A DNA stretch of 64,000 nucleotides from Ignavibacteria bacterium (GCA_028714695.1 JAQTLX010000008.1:1-64000), one strand, 5' to 3'; counted from the stretch's first letter, positions 27,861 to 37,915 are shown. The notes: generated from the letters alone by a model not told the origin. Program-made: numbers and translations.

Positions 27861-28215
27861 AAATGAGCCGTTATGAGCCGTTATGAGCCATTATGAGCCG
27901 TATTTTAAAAAATATTTTCTTTCTTTTAACCCGCCTGAATGAGCGGCATCTTGGTAGAAATATGAATACAAAAATCTCTGAGCCCCATCGGGGCGGCATC
28001 TTGGTAGAAATATGAATACAAAAATCTCTGAGCCCCATCGGGGCGGCATCTTGGTAGAAATATGAATACAAAAATCTCTTAGCCCCATCGGGGCGGCATC
28101 TTGGTAGGAATATGAATACAAAAATCTCTGACCCCGCATCGCGGGCGTCATCTTGGTAGAAATATGAATATAAAAATCTCTGAGCCCTATCGGGGCGTCA
28201 TCTAATAGAAATGAT
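27861..28215. repeat. 10-bp and 50-bp minisatellites
   Basis: Four copies of ATGAGCCGTT-like 10-mers occupy about 27863-27900. From 27943 there are five units of exactly 50, 50, 50 and 52 bp spacing, each with GGCATCTTGGTAGAAATATG, then ATACAAAAATCTCTGAGC and a small palindrome GCCCCATCGGGGC. A degenerate sixth start is at 28193. Unlike a CRISPR, the whole unit is conserved and there is no variable spacer. Remnants of the unit occur at 48435-48505. The rest of 28216-28497 has no gene; a CGGC-TTTA-GCCG hairpin is at 28311-28322. Confidence 0.85.
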
Positions 28216-28497
28216 AGAAAAAAATTGTTTTGCATTGTTGTCTTTTGAATAGTCCCCGCCTTCACCTGTCTGCTACAGGCTGAGGCGGTGGAATAAAAAA
28301 ACCAAAAATCCGGCTTTAGCCGAATATATTCGATCTGTTTCATATTCTCTTACTGCGTGCCTGCGCTTTGTTCAGAATTTCGTAATAACACGGTATTTTT
28401 TTATTACTGCCCTTTCTCCCTTTTATTACTGCATATATTGAGATATTTTTGCTGTGTTTGATGTTATAAATATATCTAAATCAACATATTAAATTTA

Positions 28498-30726
28498 ATG
28501 GCCGCATTCAGAAAATATACGAAAGATAACTGTTCGAAGATTATTAAGTTTGAAAACATTAATCCTTATGATATTCTCGGTCCTCACTACGAAATAGAGA
28601 AGAAAGAGTATTTCATAAACTGCTTTTTCCCGAATTCTACCGAAGTCGTTTTAATCCCCGGTATCGGTTCGAGGAAAGAACAGAAAATGAAATTAATCGC
28701 TAAAGAAGGATTCTGGCAGGCAGTTTACAAAAATGTAGAAGAACCGTTTGATTATAAATTCTCCGTCAAATATTCCGAAGGATATCCGCATGAATTGCAT
28801 GACCCTTATGCATTCGGAACGGATATGACCGAATTTGATTTGTTCCTCCTCGGTGAAGGAAATTTTTTCAAGTCATACGAAAAACACGGCGCGAAATTGA
28901 AAACAAAGAAAGGCGTTACAGGCGTCGAATTCGCCGTATGGGCGCCGAATGCACAGTCGGTAAGCGTTCTGGGAAATTTCAACCGCTGGACTCCCGGCTC
29001 TTATCCAATGCATAATATAAACGGCTCGGGTGTATGGTCGCTTTTTATTCCCGAACTTGGCGAAGGCGAAGTTTATAAATATTCTTTGAAATCATGGGAA
29101 GGCGAAATTTTCTTTAAATCCGACCCTTATGCTTTTATGATGGAGGAAAGACCGAAAACCGGCTCGGTTGTTGTTGATATCGGCAAACATGAATGGAAAG
29201 ACAATGACTGGATGAACAAACGCGAACAATGGAATTTTCAGAAACAGCCGATTTCTATTTATGAACTTCACTGCGGCTCTTTTAAAAGAGATTATTACAA
29301 TGCCGAATTTCCGAATGACTGGGGATTCCTGAATTACAGGCAATTGGCAAAAGAAGTTGTCGAATACGTAAAAAGAATGGGCTACACGCATATAGAACTC
29401 CTTCCTATTATGGAACACCCGCTTGACCAGTCATGGGGCTATCAGGTCAGCAACTACTTTGCTCCCACAAGCAGACACGGCACTCCCGAAGACTTCATGT
29501 ACTTCGTGGATTACTGCCATCAGAATGATATTGGCGTAATCCTCGACTGGGTACCTGCTCACTTTCCTTCGGATGAACACGGACTCGCGAATTTCGACAG
29601 TTCGCAGTTGTATGCGTATAAGAGCCGGAAAAAAGGCTACCACATGGAATGGGGAACATACGTTTTCGATTACGGACGAAATGAAGTGAGAGGTTTTCTG
29701 ATTTCGAACGCGCTGTTCTGGTTCGATAAATATCACATCGACGGATTAAGAGTTGATGCCGTTGCTTCCATGCTGTATCTCGATTATTCAAGGAAAGACG
29801 GCGAATGGGAACCGAATATTTACGGCGGCAGAGAAAATCTCGAAGCAATCGAGTTCATAAAAAAACTTAACGTAATAGTACACGAATATCATAAAGGCGT
29901 TTTAATGATTGCCGAAGAATCCACGGCATTCCCTGCAATGACTCTTCCTGTTTATCTCGGCGGTCTCGGTTTCGATATGAAATGGAACATGGGCTGGATG
30001 AACGATATACTATCGTATTTTTCTAAAGATCCCGTTTACAGAAAATTTCATCAGAACCTGATTACATTTTCTTTATGGTATGCGTTTAGCGAAAATTTTG
30101 TTCTTCCCGTTTCGCACGATGAAGTCGTTCACGGAAAACATTCCCTTTTCGATAAAATGCCGGGCGATACCTGGCAGAAATTTGCAAACCTTCGTTTGTT
30201 CTTTGCTTTCATGTTCGGTCATCCCGGCAAGAAACTGAACTTCATGGGAAACGATATTGCGCAGTATAACGAATGGAACTGCGACGCTTCGCTCGACTGG
30301 AATCTGCTCGATAATGATTTCAACAAGAAACTGAATCTGCTCGTTTCAGACCTGAACAGGATTTACAGGGATTACAAATCATTGCATGATGTTGATTTTA
30401 AAGGCAGCGGTTTTCAGTGGGTCGATTTTTCCGATTCAGAAAACAGCGTCATATCTTTCATGAGAAAATCAGAAGACGAAAAACAATTTTTGATATTTAC
30501 TTTTAATTTCACCCCCGTTATTCGTGAGGCGTACATATTCGGAGTTCCGTTCGAAGGTTATTACAGGGAAATATTCAATTCCGATGCGCTTGAATACGGC
30601 GGCAGCGGAGTAGGCAATAACGGCGGAATGCACTCGTCGCCGGAAAAAAGATTCACATCCGATAATTCAATCCGCGTTAATCTTCCGCCGCTCGGCGCTA
30701 ATATATTTCTGTACGAGAAGGAGTAA
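28498..30726 (+). CDS. glgB: 1,4-alpha-glucan branching enzyme GlgB
   Basis: GlgB moves alpha-1,4 oligoglucan pieces to alpha-1,6 branch points during glycogen synthesis. The 742-residue protein has an N-terminal extra domain (about 15-115), a CBM48 domain (GVEFAVWAPNAQSVSVLGNFN at about 140-160) and a GH13 catalytic barrel with LDWVPAHFPSDEHG, DGLRVDAVASMLYLDYSR (nucleophile Asp), MIAEESTAFP (acid Glu) and VSHDEVVHGK. A beta-domain closes the protein. The length matches two-domain GlgB enzymes. It heads an operon with GH57 and malQ genes; the next gene starts 6 bp downstream. Confidence 0.95.
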   Translation: MAAFRKYTKDNCSKIIKFENINPYDILGPHYEIEKKEYFINCFFPNSTEVVLIPGIGSRKEQKMKLIAKEGFWQAVYKNVEEPFDYKFSVKYSEGYPHELHDPYAFGTDMTEFDLFLLGEGNFFKSYEKHGAKLKTKKGVTGVEFAVWAPNAQSVSVLGNFNRWTPGSYPMHNINGSGVWSLFIPELGEGEVYKYSLKSWEGEIFFKSDPYAFMMEERPKTGSVVVDIGKHEWKDNDWMNKREQWNFQKQPISIYELHCGSFKRDYYNAEFPNDWGFLNYRQLAKEVVEYVKRMGYTHIELLPIMEHPLDQSWGYQVSNYFAPTSRHGTPEDFMYFVDYCHQNDIGVILDWVPAHFPSDEHGLANFDSSQLYAYKSRKKGYHMEWGTYVFDYGRNEVRGFLISNALFWFDKYHIDGLRVDAVASMLYLDYSRKDGEWEPNIYGGRENLEAIEFIKKLNVIVHEYHKGVLMIAEESTAFPAMTLPVYLGGLGFDMKWNMGWMNDILSYFSKDPVYRKFHQNLITFSLWYAFSENFVLPVSHDEVVHGKHSLFDKMPGDTWQKFANLRLFFAFMFGHPGKKLNFMGNDIAQYNEWNCDASLDWNLLDNDFNKKLNLLVSDLNRIYRDYKSLHDVDFKGSGFQWVDFSDSENSVISFMRKSEDEKQFLIFTFNFTPVIREAYIFGVPFEGYYREIFNSDALEYGGSGVGNNGGMHSSPEKRFTSDNSIRVNLPPLGANIFLYEKE

Positions 30727-30731
30727 TTGTA

Positions 30732-32243
30732 TTGGAGAAGTTTATCTGCATACACGGTCATTTTTATCAGCCCCCGCGGGAGAATCCCTGGACGGATGAA
30801 TACGAACAGGAAATTTCCGCGTCGCCCTTCCATGACTGGAACGAACGAATCTATCAGGAATGCTATAAACCGAACACTGAGGCGGTAATCGTAAATGAAT
30901 CGGGAAGGGTTCTTAAAAGAATTAATAACTATGAGTATCTGAATTTCAACTTCGGTCCCACACTACTTCACTGGATAAAAGAAAAACATTTTGATACGTT
31001 TCAAAAAATAATAGAAGCCGATAAGAACAGCGTCAAAAATCATAGCGGACACGGAAACGCGATTGCGCAGGTTTATAATCATATAATTATGCCTCTCGCA
31101 AACAAGCGCGATAAGATTACGCAGGTTAGATGGGGTATAAAGGATTTCGAATTCCACTTCAGACGCAAGCCTGAAGGTATGTGGCTTGCAGAGACTGCAT
31201 GCAATAATGCAACGCTCGAAATTCTGATTGAAGAGGGAATTGCTTATACAATTCTTGACCCTTCTCAGGCGGAAAAAATCAGAAAGATAGGAACCCAGAA
31301 CTGGGAAGATGTGTCAGGCGGAAAAATAAACCCGAAAATTCCTTACAGGTATTTTTCAAAAATAAGTAAAGGTTATATTGACGTTTTCTTCTATGACGGT
31401 CCGCTGTCAAAAGGTCTCGCGTTCGATGACATTGTTTACGATGCGCGGAGATTAATGCAGCGAATTGAGTTTGCCTCTATTCCCGAATACAGAAACGACC
31501 AGTTGATTTCAATCGCTGTGGACGGAGAAACGTTCGGACATCATAAGCATTTTACTGAAAGAACAATAGCATACCTTTTATCCGAATACGCGGATACGAA
31601 AGGATACAAAGTCGTAAACTTTGCAGAGTATCTCGCGGCGCATAAGCCGGTTTATGAATTCACTATGAACGAAGGACCCGGGGGCGAAGGAACTTCATGG
31701 AGTTGCGTCCACGGCGTCGGCAGATGGAAAAAAGACTGCGGATGCAATACAGGCGGGCTTCCCGGCTGGAACCAGCAGTGGAGAACGCCCCTTAGAAATG
31801 CGCTTAATCTTCTTAACGGCAAACTCGCCGTTTATTTTGAAATCGAAGGACATAAATATCTGAAAAATGTCTGGAACGCAAGGAACGATTATATCGATAT
31901 CATGCTCAACCCCGGCGATAGTGATATATTAATTAAATTTCTTGAAAAACATTCGAGAATGATTTTGATGGAAGAAGAAATTGGAATCGTTCTGTCGCTT
32001 CTCGAAATGCAAAAGTTCGCTCTGTTCATGTTCACAAGTTGTGCATGGTTTTTCTCCGATATATCGGGAATTGAAACGCTGAAAATTCTCGAATACGCGA
32101 AACGCGCTGTTGAAATTGCTGAACAATTATCCGGACTTGATTTCGACGAAGAATTTCTTGAAGAACTTGAGCATGCAAAAAGCAATAAATTGTTGTTCGG
32201 CAGCGGCAAAGAAATTTATCTGAATTTAGGACAAAACAAATGA
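30732..32243 (+). CDS. Glycoside hydrolase family 57 protein (DUF3536-type)
   Basis: A 503-residue GH57 protein acting on alpha-glucans. The opening HGHFYQPPRENPW is the family hallmark. Others are NFGPTLLHWI, GMWLAETACN, SIAVDGETFGHHKHFTER and a cysteine-bearing WKKDCGCNTGG. The C-terminal third (EMQKFALFMFTSCAWFFSDISG) matches the start of the DUF3536 region, but the protein ends earlier than the roughly 800-residue relatives I recall. It starts at TTG (30732), supported by AGAAGGAG eight bases upstream inside the glgB end. It overlaps malQ by four bases. Exact activity (debranching or transglycosylation) is open. Confidence 0.85.
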   Translation: MEKFICIHGHFYQPPRENPWTDEYEQEISASPFHDWNERIYQECYKPNTEAVIVNESGRVLKRINNYEYLNFNFGPTLLHWIKEKHFDTFQKIIEADKNSVKNHSGHGNAIAQVYNHIIMPLANKRDKITQVRWGIKDFEFHFRRKPEGMWLAETACNNATLEILIEEGIAYTILDPSQAEKIRKIGTQNWEDVSGGKINPKIPYRYFSKISKGYIDVFFYDGPLSKGLAFDDIVYDARRLMQRIEFASIPEYRNDQLISIAVDGETFGHHKHFTERTIAYLLSEYADTKGYKVVNFAEYLAAHKPVYEFTMNEGPGGEGTSWSCVHGVGRWKKDCGCNTGGLPGWNQQWRTPLRNALNLLNGKLAVYFEIEGHKYLKNVWNARNDYIDIMLNPGDSDILIKFLEKHSRMILMEEEIGIVLSLLEMQKFALFMFTSCAWFFSDISGIETLKILEYAKRAVEIAEQLSGLDFDEEFLEELEHAKSNKLLFGSGKEIYLNLGQNK

Positions 32244-34084
32244 TAGATTATTCCTTTCTGAAAAATACACGAACCGCTTCAAAATGGGAAAAATTCGGTA
32301 TGAGACGACGCTCCGGCGTTGCCGTTCCTTTATTCTCGGTGAAGTCAAAAAAGAGCATCGGAATCGGCGAAATACCCGATATCAAAATGGTTGTCAAATG
32401 GTGCGAACAGACTGGAAATACAATTGTACAACTTCTTCCGCTTAACGATACAGGCTATGATTTTGCTCCGTATAATTCTGTCTCTTCTTATGCTCTGGAC
32501 CCGATGTATATTTCGATCCAATCCCTTCGCGATGTCAATCTAAACCCTTTTAAAAAAGACATAAGAGAGTTGAGAAGTAAATTCAGCGCTGCCTGCGACA
32601 AGGTCGATTACGCGATTAAACAGGGAAAAGTGGATTTGCTGTGGAAGATTTATAAAAGAACATATCTTAACCGAAACAGGAAATACGAAACTTTCATAAA
32701 GGAAAACAGTTTCTGGCTGAAGAATTATGCGCTCTTTAAAGCGCTTAAGCATCTCTACACAGGATTAAGTTGGGAGGAATGGCCCCGGCAATATAAAGAT
32801 AAAGACGAAACTGCATTAAGTAATTTTTGGGAAAAGAATAAGAATAAAATCGAATTTCATTACTGGATGCAATGGCAGTTGTCCGAACAATTGAAGAGCG
32901 TGAAAAACTACGCTTCCGAAAAAAATATTTTTCTTATGGGGGATATTCCTTTCCTCGTAAGCAGAGACAGCGCGGACGTATGGTCTGAAAGAGAAATTTT
33001 CAATCTCGAACTCTCATCAGGCGCGCCGCCTGATATGTATTTCGCTAACGGACAGAGATGGGGTATGCCGCCCTATAAGCGCGATGTTATTGAAAAAACG
33101 AATTTCGATTATTTCAGAAAGAAACTTGTTTACGCCGATAATTTTTATGACATGTTCAGGATTGACCACTTCGTAGGCTTTTTCAGACTGTGGACGATTG
33201 ACATGAATGAACCTGAAGACACCGCCGGACTTAATGGAAAATTTGACCCGCCCGGCGAATGGAACTGGGAAGAGACCGGAAGAAAACTCCTCGATGCTAT
33301 GCGCGACGGTCCCGAAATGCTTCCGTGTGCGGAAGATTTAGGTACCGTACCGGACTGCTCCGGAAAAGTCCTCTGGGAATACGGCATTCCCGGAATGGAT
33401 GTGCAGAGATGGAAAAAAGAATCCGATAATTCTTTCGTAAATGCGGACGGCTTCAGATGGTTATCCATTGCGACGGTATCTACGCATGATTCGTCATCGG
33501 TTGTTGAATGGTGGCATAACGAAGCGGGAACGGTTGATGGAATTCTGTTCGGAAGATTGTGCGCGAATAAAAACATCGGCGATGAAAAGACAAAAGAAAT
33601 TATTTCGTCTTTGTTCGACCCCGAACATTCATACTACGACAGACTGTTATGGAAAAATAATATTACGGAAGAAATCATTCTGCAGGCTTTTAATCTCCCG
33701 AAAGAAAATTGCTACGATATTATTGCTTTGTATTATGATAGTTTCGGTGAAAAAGAAAAATTTCTCGACCTCATCGAACTGACCGATGCGGATGAAAGAG
33801 ACTTACTTTTAAAAGGAAAAACAAATCTTAATTTTATAAGAAAAAATCTTCAATTTATATCGGGCACGTCATCTATATTCAGCATTCAACTGCTGCAGGA
33901 ATGGCTCTGCCTCGACGAAAACTTTCTTCGCAAGGTCGAAGAGAAATCATACCGCATAAACTTTCCCGGCGTAGTCAACGACGCTAACTGGACAATGATA
34001 CTTCCTTACAATCTCGAAAAAATTCTGAATCTCGATGTTAACGGCGAGATAAGCGGAATGGTTCTTAAGAACGAAAGAATCTGA
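32240..34084 (+). CDS. malQ: 4-alpha-glucanotransferase MalQ (GH77)
   Basis: A 614-residue amylomaltase that transfers glucan chains between oligosaccharides. GH77 signatures are complete: PLNDTGYDFAPYNSVSSYA near the N-terminus, MGDIPFLVSRDSADVWS, MYFANGQRWGMPPY, FRIDHFVGFFRLW (nucleophile Asp), CAEDLGTVPD (acid/base Glu) and ATVSTHDSSSVVEWW. The C-terminus contains a small mixed region and a final VVNDANWTMILPYNLE. Its ATG overlaps the GH57 stop (ATGA). With GlgB and GH57 it forms a glycogen/maltodextrin remodelling operon. Confidence 0.93.
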   Translation: MIDYSFLKNTRTASKWEKFGMRRRSGVAVPLFSVKSKKSIGIGEIPDIKMVVKWCEQTGNTIVQLLPLNDTGYDFAPYNSVSSYALDPMYISIQSLRDVNLNPFKKDIRELRSKFSAACDKVDYAIKQGKVDLLWKIYKRTYLNRNRKYETFIKENSFWLKNYALFKALKHLYTGLSWEEWPRQYKDKDETALSNFWEKNKNKIEFHYWMQWQLSEQLKSVKNYASEKNIFLMGDIPFLVSRDSADVWSEREIFNLELSSGAPPDMYFANGQRWGMPPYKRDVIEKTNFDYFRKKLVYADNFYDMFRIDHFVGFFRLWTIDMNEPEDTAGLNGKFDPPGEWNWEETGRKLLDAMRDGPEMLPCAEDLGTVPDCSGKVLWEYGIPGMDVQRWKKESDNSFVNADGFRWLSIATVSTHDSSSVVEWWHNEAGTVDGILFGRLCANKNIGDEKTKEIISSLFDPEHSYYDRLLWKNNITEEIILQAFNLPKENCYDIIALYYDSFGEKEKFLDLIELTDADERDLLLKGKTNLNFIRKNLQFISGTSSIFSIQLLQEWLCLDENFLRKVEEKSYRINFPGVVNDANWTMILPYNLEKILNLDVNGEISGMVLKNERI

Positions 34085-34273
34085 AAAACAAAAAAATCTA
34101 AGAGGTCCTGTGTTCCCCCCTTTGGAGGGTGTGGCTTCAGCCGGGGGAGGGAATAATAATTAATCTTCTATTCCTCAAGAGTAATCCCGTTATTAATAGA
34201 ACCTTTAAGAGATAGAAAAAGGTATATTAATAATCGTATAAAAAAATTACGTTTATCCAATCCCTAACCAAAT

Positions 34274-34984
34274 ATGCTTATGAGGAAAATCAAATTTTTA
34301 TTACTTGCAGTAATATCTTCAGTAATTTTATTAAGCAATATTTCATTCTCGCAGGTCGAAGACAAATACAGTTATAGCGATGACGAATACAACTGCCTTG
34401 CCGACAAAAAGTGGTCGATAATTTTCGATATCGGAACATATTTCAAAAATATAGACAGCGGTATGTACAAATCATTCACTGTGTCGGGAAAATACCATTT
34501 CAATAAAAAAAATGCCCTGAGATTATCATTGGGAGCAGGCGGTTCAAGAGAAACCGGTGAATCGAAAATAAGTTATAGTCAATCTGTAACCGAAGGACTC
34601 ACCATCGAAAAATTAAAACTGGAAACAAGCATTCAGTTCATTCACTACCTGAATCCTGATTCGAAAATAAAAGTGTATCTGGGGCTGGGACCGTATTTTA
34701 ATTTTACGCATTCATTTGAGGAAACCACCGATTCGTACGGGTATTCAATTTACAGTCAGACTGACAATAAATGGAGTCTCGGGCTTGCAGGTTCGCTTGG
34801 TGTTGAATATTTCATCCTTGATAATGTCAGTATAGTTGGTGAATATTTTTGTACCGGAACGTACAGCAGAGTAATACGAAGCTATTATACATACTATAGC
34901 AATAGCGAATATAAAGACAGTAAATCAGACGAGTGGGGATTTGATATAAATAGAATGCGGATTGGTTTCACCGTTTACTTTTAA
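34274..34984 (+). CDS. Outer-membrane beta-barrel protein, OmpA-barrel-like
   Basis: A 236-residue exported protein with a signal peptide (FLLLAVISSVILLSNISFS) and eight or so amphipathic strands alternating with polar loops (KWSIIFDIGTYF, NALRLSLGAGGS, KIKVYLGLGPYFNFT, WSLGLAGSLGVEYF), ending in INRMRIGFTVYF with a terminal aromatic residue. This is typical of small eight-stranded outer-membrane barrels of unknown function. The second ATG (34280) is an alternative start. The intergenic region before it (34085-34273) carries only a fragment of a C/G-rich palindromic phrase. Confidence 0.75.
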   Translation: MLMRKIKFLLLAVISSVILLSNISFSQVEDKYSYSDDEYNCLADKKWSIIFDIGTYFKNIDSGMYKSFTVSGKYHFNKKNALRLSLGAGGSRETGESKISYSQSVTEGLTIEKLKLETSIQFIHYLNPDSKIKVYLGLGPYFNFTHSFEETTDSYGYSIYSQTDNKWSLGLAGSLGVEYFILDNVSIVGEYFCTGTYSRVIRSYYTYYSNSEYKDSKSDEWGFDINRMRIGFTVYF

Positions 34985-35031
34985 ATAACATAATGATTAA
35001 AAACGAATCTTAAATTACCGGAATATCATAT

Positions 35032-36330
35032 ATGCAAAATAATCAATCTAAGATAAAAGGGCTGTTTACTGCTTTCGCTTTAATGCTGGTTCTGATTTAT
35101 TTGTTGTCTGCTCAGGGCTGCGAGAGTACTTCGGAAAGTCTAACTATGAATGCTCAGGTAAGCGGTTATATTATGGGTTTGTATAATGCTCCTTTCTCCG
35201 GTTTATCCGTATCTGTGGGAGATAAAACAACAAGTACTAACTATTTCGGGTATTTCTTATTTCCTCATATCGATTATCCGTATCAACTTACAGTACTCGA
35301 TACTAATAACAGAAAATGTATATATATACCAAAAAGAGATAAAATGACCAAAAACAATATTACAATTCAAAACTATCCAGCGCAAAATCCCGGCATGATT
35401 TCCTCGGAAATTATAGTAACGTATCCTTCCGGTGAATTTACTTCCGGCGGTAAAATAATTTTCAGAGCATCAAGTGAGAATGAATATATTGGCGATGCGG
35501 GAATAACGGGTGGTTCCGTTGACTTTGGAATGGCGCGGGGTACAAGTTTTGGCGGTAAGTTATATGTTTTATTATATACAAAAGACAATAACAACCATAT
35601 TATTAAATATGATAAATATTATGCATCACCTGATTGTATTAATATAGGAGCAGGGGAAACTTATTCTTTAAATCTGTCATCTTCTGATTTTAAACCTATT
35701 ACACAGCAGTCCTCATATCATGTTGATTTAAACCCCCTGCAAAACCATATTGTGGATATGAGATATTTCTATATAAATATCGGTTACGGTTTTACAATCA
35801 ATAACCTGAATAATGTAGTATTTGATACTTTTAATACGAACAGTTTCGATGTTGATGTACCGGTAGGTATCGCTAACGACGTTTATCCCGTGGTCGGATT
35901 TTTATCTCATGATGCTTCGGGTAATTCTTCCGACATTTTTTCAAGGATAGACGTTAATACTGCTCTTGATGCACCGCCGCCGCCGACTCTGGTATTACCC
36001 GTCAATAATTCCAATGTAGATATAAATACCGAACTGGTATTTAATCAGGGGCTCGGTCATGTTGAGAATAAGTTTTATAAACTTTATTTAATCGATACAA
36101 CAAGCATAAATCAACAACATTCAACTTTTGAAGTGTATCTTGATAAAGAAAAATTTAATCTTTCGGAATTAAATAATATCGGACTTGGTAATATTAAAGG
36201 AAAAACATTCTACTGGAAAGTTGAATTATATAGCGGTAATGATATAAATACTTACTTTAGTTATGGGTACCAAGAGTTAAATAAGTTCATGTCACAAAGC
36301 GAACAGAGGGTGCTGACTATTAATCCTTAA
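35032..36330 (+). CDS. Lipoprotein with carboxypeptidase-regulatory-like domain, paralogue 1
   Basis: A 432-residue lipoprotein: hydrophobic N-terminus ending LLSAQGC. A carboxypeptidase-regulatory-like/Ig-fold domain follows (QVSGYIMGLYNAPFSGLSVSV, then TSTNYFGYFLFPHI at about 45-85). The rest is strand-rich with no recognised fold, and ends with a domain starting APPPPTLVLPVNNSNVDINT that resembles fibronectin-type modules. It is a tandem paralogue of the next gene; both share YHVDLNPLQNHIVDMRYFYI-type and LDKEKFNLSELNNIGLGN-type blocks. Surface or periplasmic location; function unknown. Confidence 0.7.
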   Translation: MQNNQSKIKGLFTAFALMLVLIYLLSAQGCESTSESLTMNAQVSGYIMGLYNAPFSGLSVSVGDKTTSTNYFGYFLFPHIDYPYQLTVLDTNNRKCIYIPKRDKMTKNNITIQNYPAQNPGMISSEIIVTYPSGEFTSGGKIIFRASSENEYIGDAGITGGSVDFGMARGTSFGGKLYVLLYTKDNNNHIIKYDKYYASPDCINIGAGETYSLNLSSSDFKPITQQSSYHVDLNPLQNHIVDMRYFYINIGYGFTINNLNNVVFDTFNTNSFDVDVPVGIANDVYPVVGFLSHDASGNSSDIFSRIDVNTALDAPPPPTLVLPVNNSNVDINTELVFNQGLGHVENKFYKLYLIDTTSINQQHSTFEVYLDKEKFNLSELNNIGLGNIKGKTFYWKVELYSGNDINTYFSYGYQELNKFMSQSEQRVLTINP

Positions 36331-36557
36331 TAGTGTAATCTTGTATAATATTTTTGACGGGATTATGAGGTTTGTGATTATTAAATATCTGTCTAATTCC
36401 GATTAAAAAATATATTGCATGTTAATATAAATCTGGTTAAAATTATAAAAAACCACACTATATAGTATTTCTACAAATTTTATTTCAAAATAAATAAAGA
36501 GTAGCAATAACCAAAAGAATACAATTCTTTCTAATTTAATTTTTCGGAGGATTCACT

Positions 36558-37877
36558 ATGTTTGAGAAAGTTCTTAAAAAAGAATTGTTTCTTGTTAAGT
36601 TCTCTACTCTTTTTTTATTGCTTGTCGTTTTAATTATAATTGTTTTCCAGTGCTCGGGCTGCGATAATAACAGCGCCGTAAGTACTTCAAATATTGTTGA
36701 TGTTAAGGGAAAAATTTACGGAATTAATAACTCTCCATATTTCGGAGTTAAAGTAACCGCCGGAAACAAATCCCGCATAACGGATATTAACGGTAACTTT
36801 GTTCTTCCGGAAGTGGAAAATCCTTACAAATTGGCTATTTTTGATTCTGTCGGCAAAACCGGTATCTTAGTCCCTCAATTCGAGGTCAGTTCATTTAATT
36901 TAAATAACTTTTCTATAGGTTATTTAACGGGTTATAGTAATTTGTTACCTACAACTCTGCATGTAACTTTCCCTTCCAATATGGTGCCGTCTTCCGCGAA
37001 AGCGGTTTTTACGGATTTCAAAGACAAAAATTTCTACGGAATTGCTGCCTCAGGCGGTTGCGATATAGTATTTAATATGACTTCAGGAACCCAATATACG
37101 GGTTCTCTGATTTTCCTCGCTTATACGTTGGACTTAAACGGACATATTACTTCTTATGATAAATTTTGCAGGATTGACAGCATCTCGATAAATGCGGGAA
37201 ATATAGTCAATGTTAATCTGACACAAGGGGATTTTAAAAATAATACAAGGGATACTTTGTATCACGTCAACTTCAATCCCGCGCAAAACCAAACAGTGAG
37301 TATGAGATATACCTATCTTTCGTTTGGTTCGCACCGTACGATTAATTATTTAAGTAATCTCGTTTATGAATTCGTTAACTCAAATTCATTTGATTTCGTC
37401 GTTCCTATGGGAATAGGCATTCCTGTTTATCCTGTTGCGGGTTTAATTTCAAACGATGCGGGCAGCATGACTTCCTCAAGCATTTTCTCCGTAGTTTCAG
37501 GAAACATGGATATCAATGCTCCACGGCCGCCTGCGCTGGTGTCGCCTGCGGACAATGCAACTGTCGGTATTAATTCCGAAATTGTTTTTGACGAGGGATT
37601 GATTTCTACAAGCACAAAGTATTATAAGTTATATCTTACTGAACTGGCTCCTGTAAACCAGTCGGTGACGAACTACGAAATATATCTTTCAAAAGAAAGA
37701 TTCACATTATCCGAATTAAATAATATCGGTACGGGAAATTTGAACGGGAGAACATTCTTCTGGAGCGTTGAAGTTTATGATAATACAAATCTGCAGGCGG
37801 ATTTAACTTACAATTCTCAGAATAATACAAAACTCATGTCGCGCAGCAGCACAAGAAAATTTACTGTTAGTCCGTAA
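36558..37877 (+). CDS. Lipoprotein with carboxypeptidase-regulatory-like domain, paralogue 2
   Basis: A 439-residue lipoprotein (hydrophobic segment then FQCSGC). Same architecture as its upstream neighbour: regulatory-like domain (VKGKIYGINNSPYFGVKV, then GNFVLPEVENPY), a long strand-rich core and a C-terminal module beginning RPPALVSPADNATVGINSE. A strong ribosome binding site (CGGAGG, eight bases before ATG) marks the start. The 227-bp gap before it has AT-rich DNA and may hold its own promoter, so the two paralogues may be expressed separately. Confidence 0.72.
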   Translation: MFEKVLKKELFLVKFSTLFLLLVVLIIIVFQCSGCDNNSAVSTSNIVDVKGKIYGINNSPYFGVKVTAGNKSRITDINGNFVLPEVENPYKLAIFDSVGKTGILVPQFEVSSFNLNNFSIGYLTGYSNLLPTTLHVTFPSNMVPSSAKAVFTDFKDKNFYGIAASGGCDIVFNMTSGTQYTGSLIFLAYTLDLNGHITSYDKFCRIDSISINAGNIVNVNLTQGDFKNNTRDTLYHVNFNPAQNQTVSMRYTYLSFGSHRTINYLSNLVYEFVNSNSFDFVVPMGIGIPVYPVAGLISNDAGSMTSSSIFSVVSGNMDINAPRPPALVSPADNATVGINSEIVFDEGLISTSTKYYKLYLTELAPVNQSVTNYEIYLSKERFTLSELNNIGTGNLNGRTFFWSVEVYDNTNLQADLTYNSQNNTKLMSRSSTRKFTVSP

Positions 37878-37886
37878 CAAATAAAA

Positions 37887-37915
37887 ACAGGGCTGCGGTT
37901 TATTCGCAGCCCTGT
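37887..37915 (+). terminator. Intrinsic terminator after the lipoprotein pair
   Basis: A perfect 11-bp stem ACAGGGCTGCG/CGCAGCCCTGT with a seven-base loop starts 9 bp after the stop codon. The following bases are AT-rich rather than a pure T run. Confidence 0.75.

Noticed and set aside
27943-28200. Possible CRISPR array
   Set aside because: The complete 50-bp unit is conserved with no variable spacers, and there are no cas genes in the window.
27891-28343. Minus-strand open frame through the 50-bp repeats
   Set aside because: The 50-bp unit has no stop in any of the three frames it cycles through, so the open frame follows from the repeat and not from coding selection.
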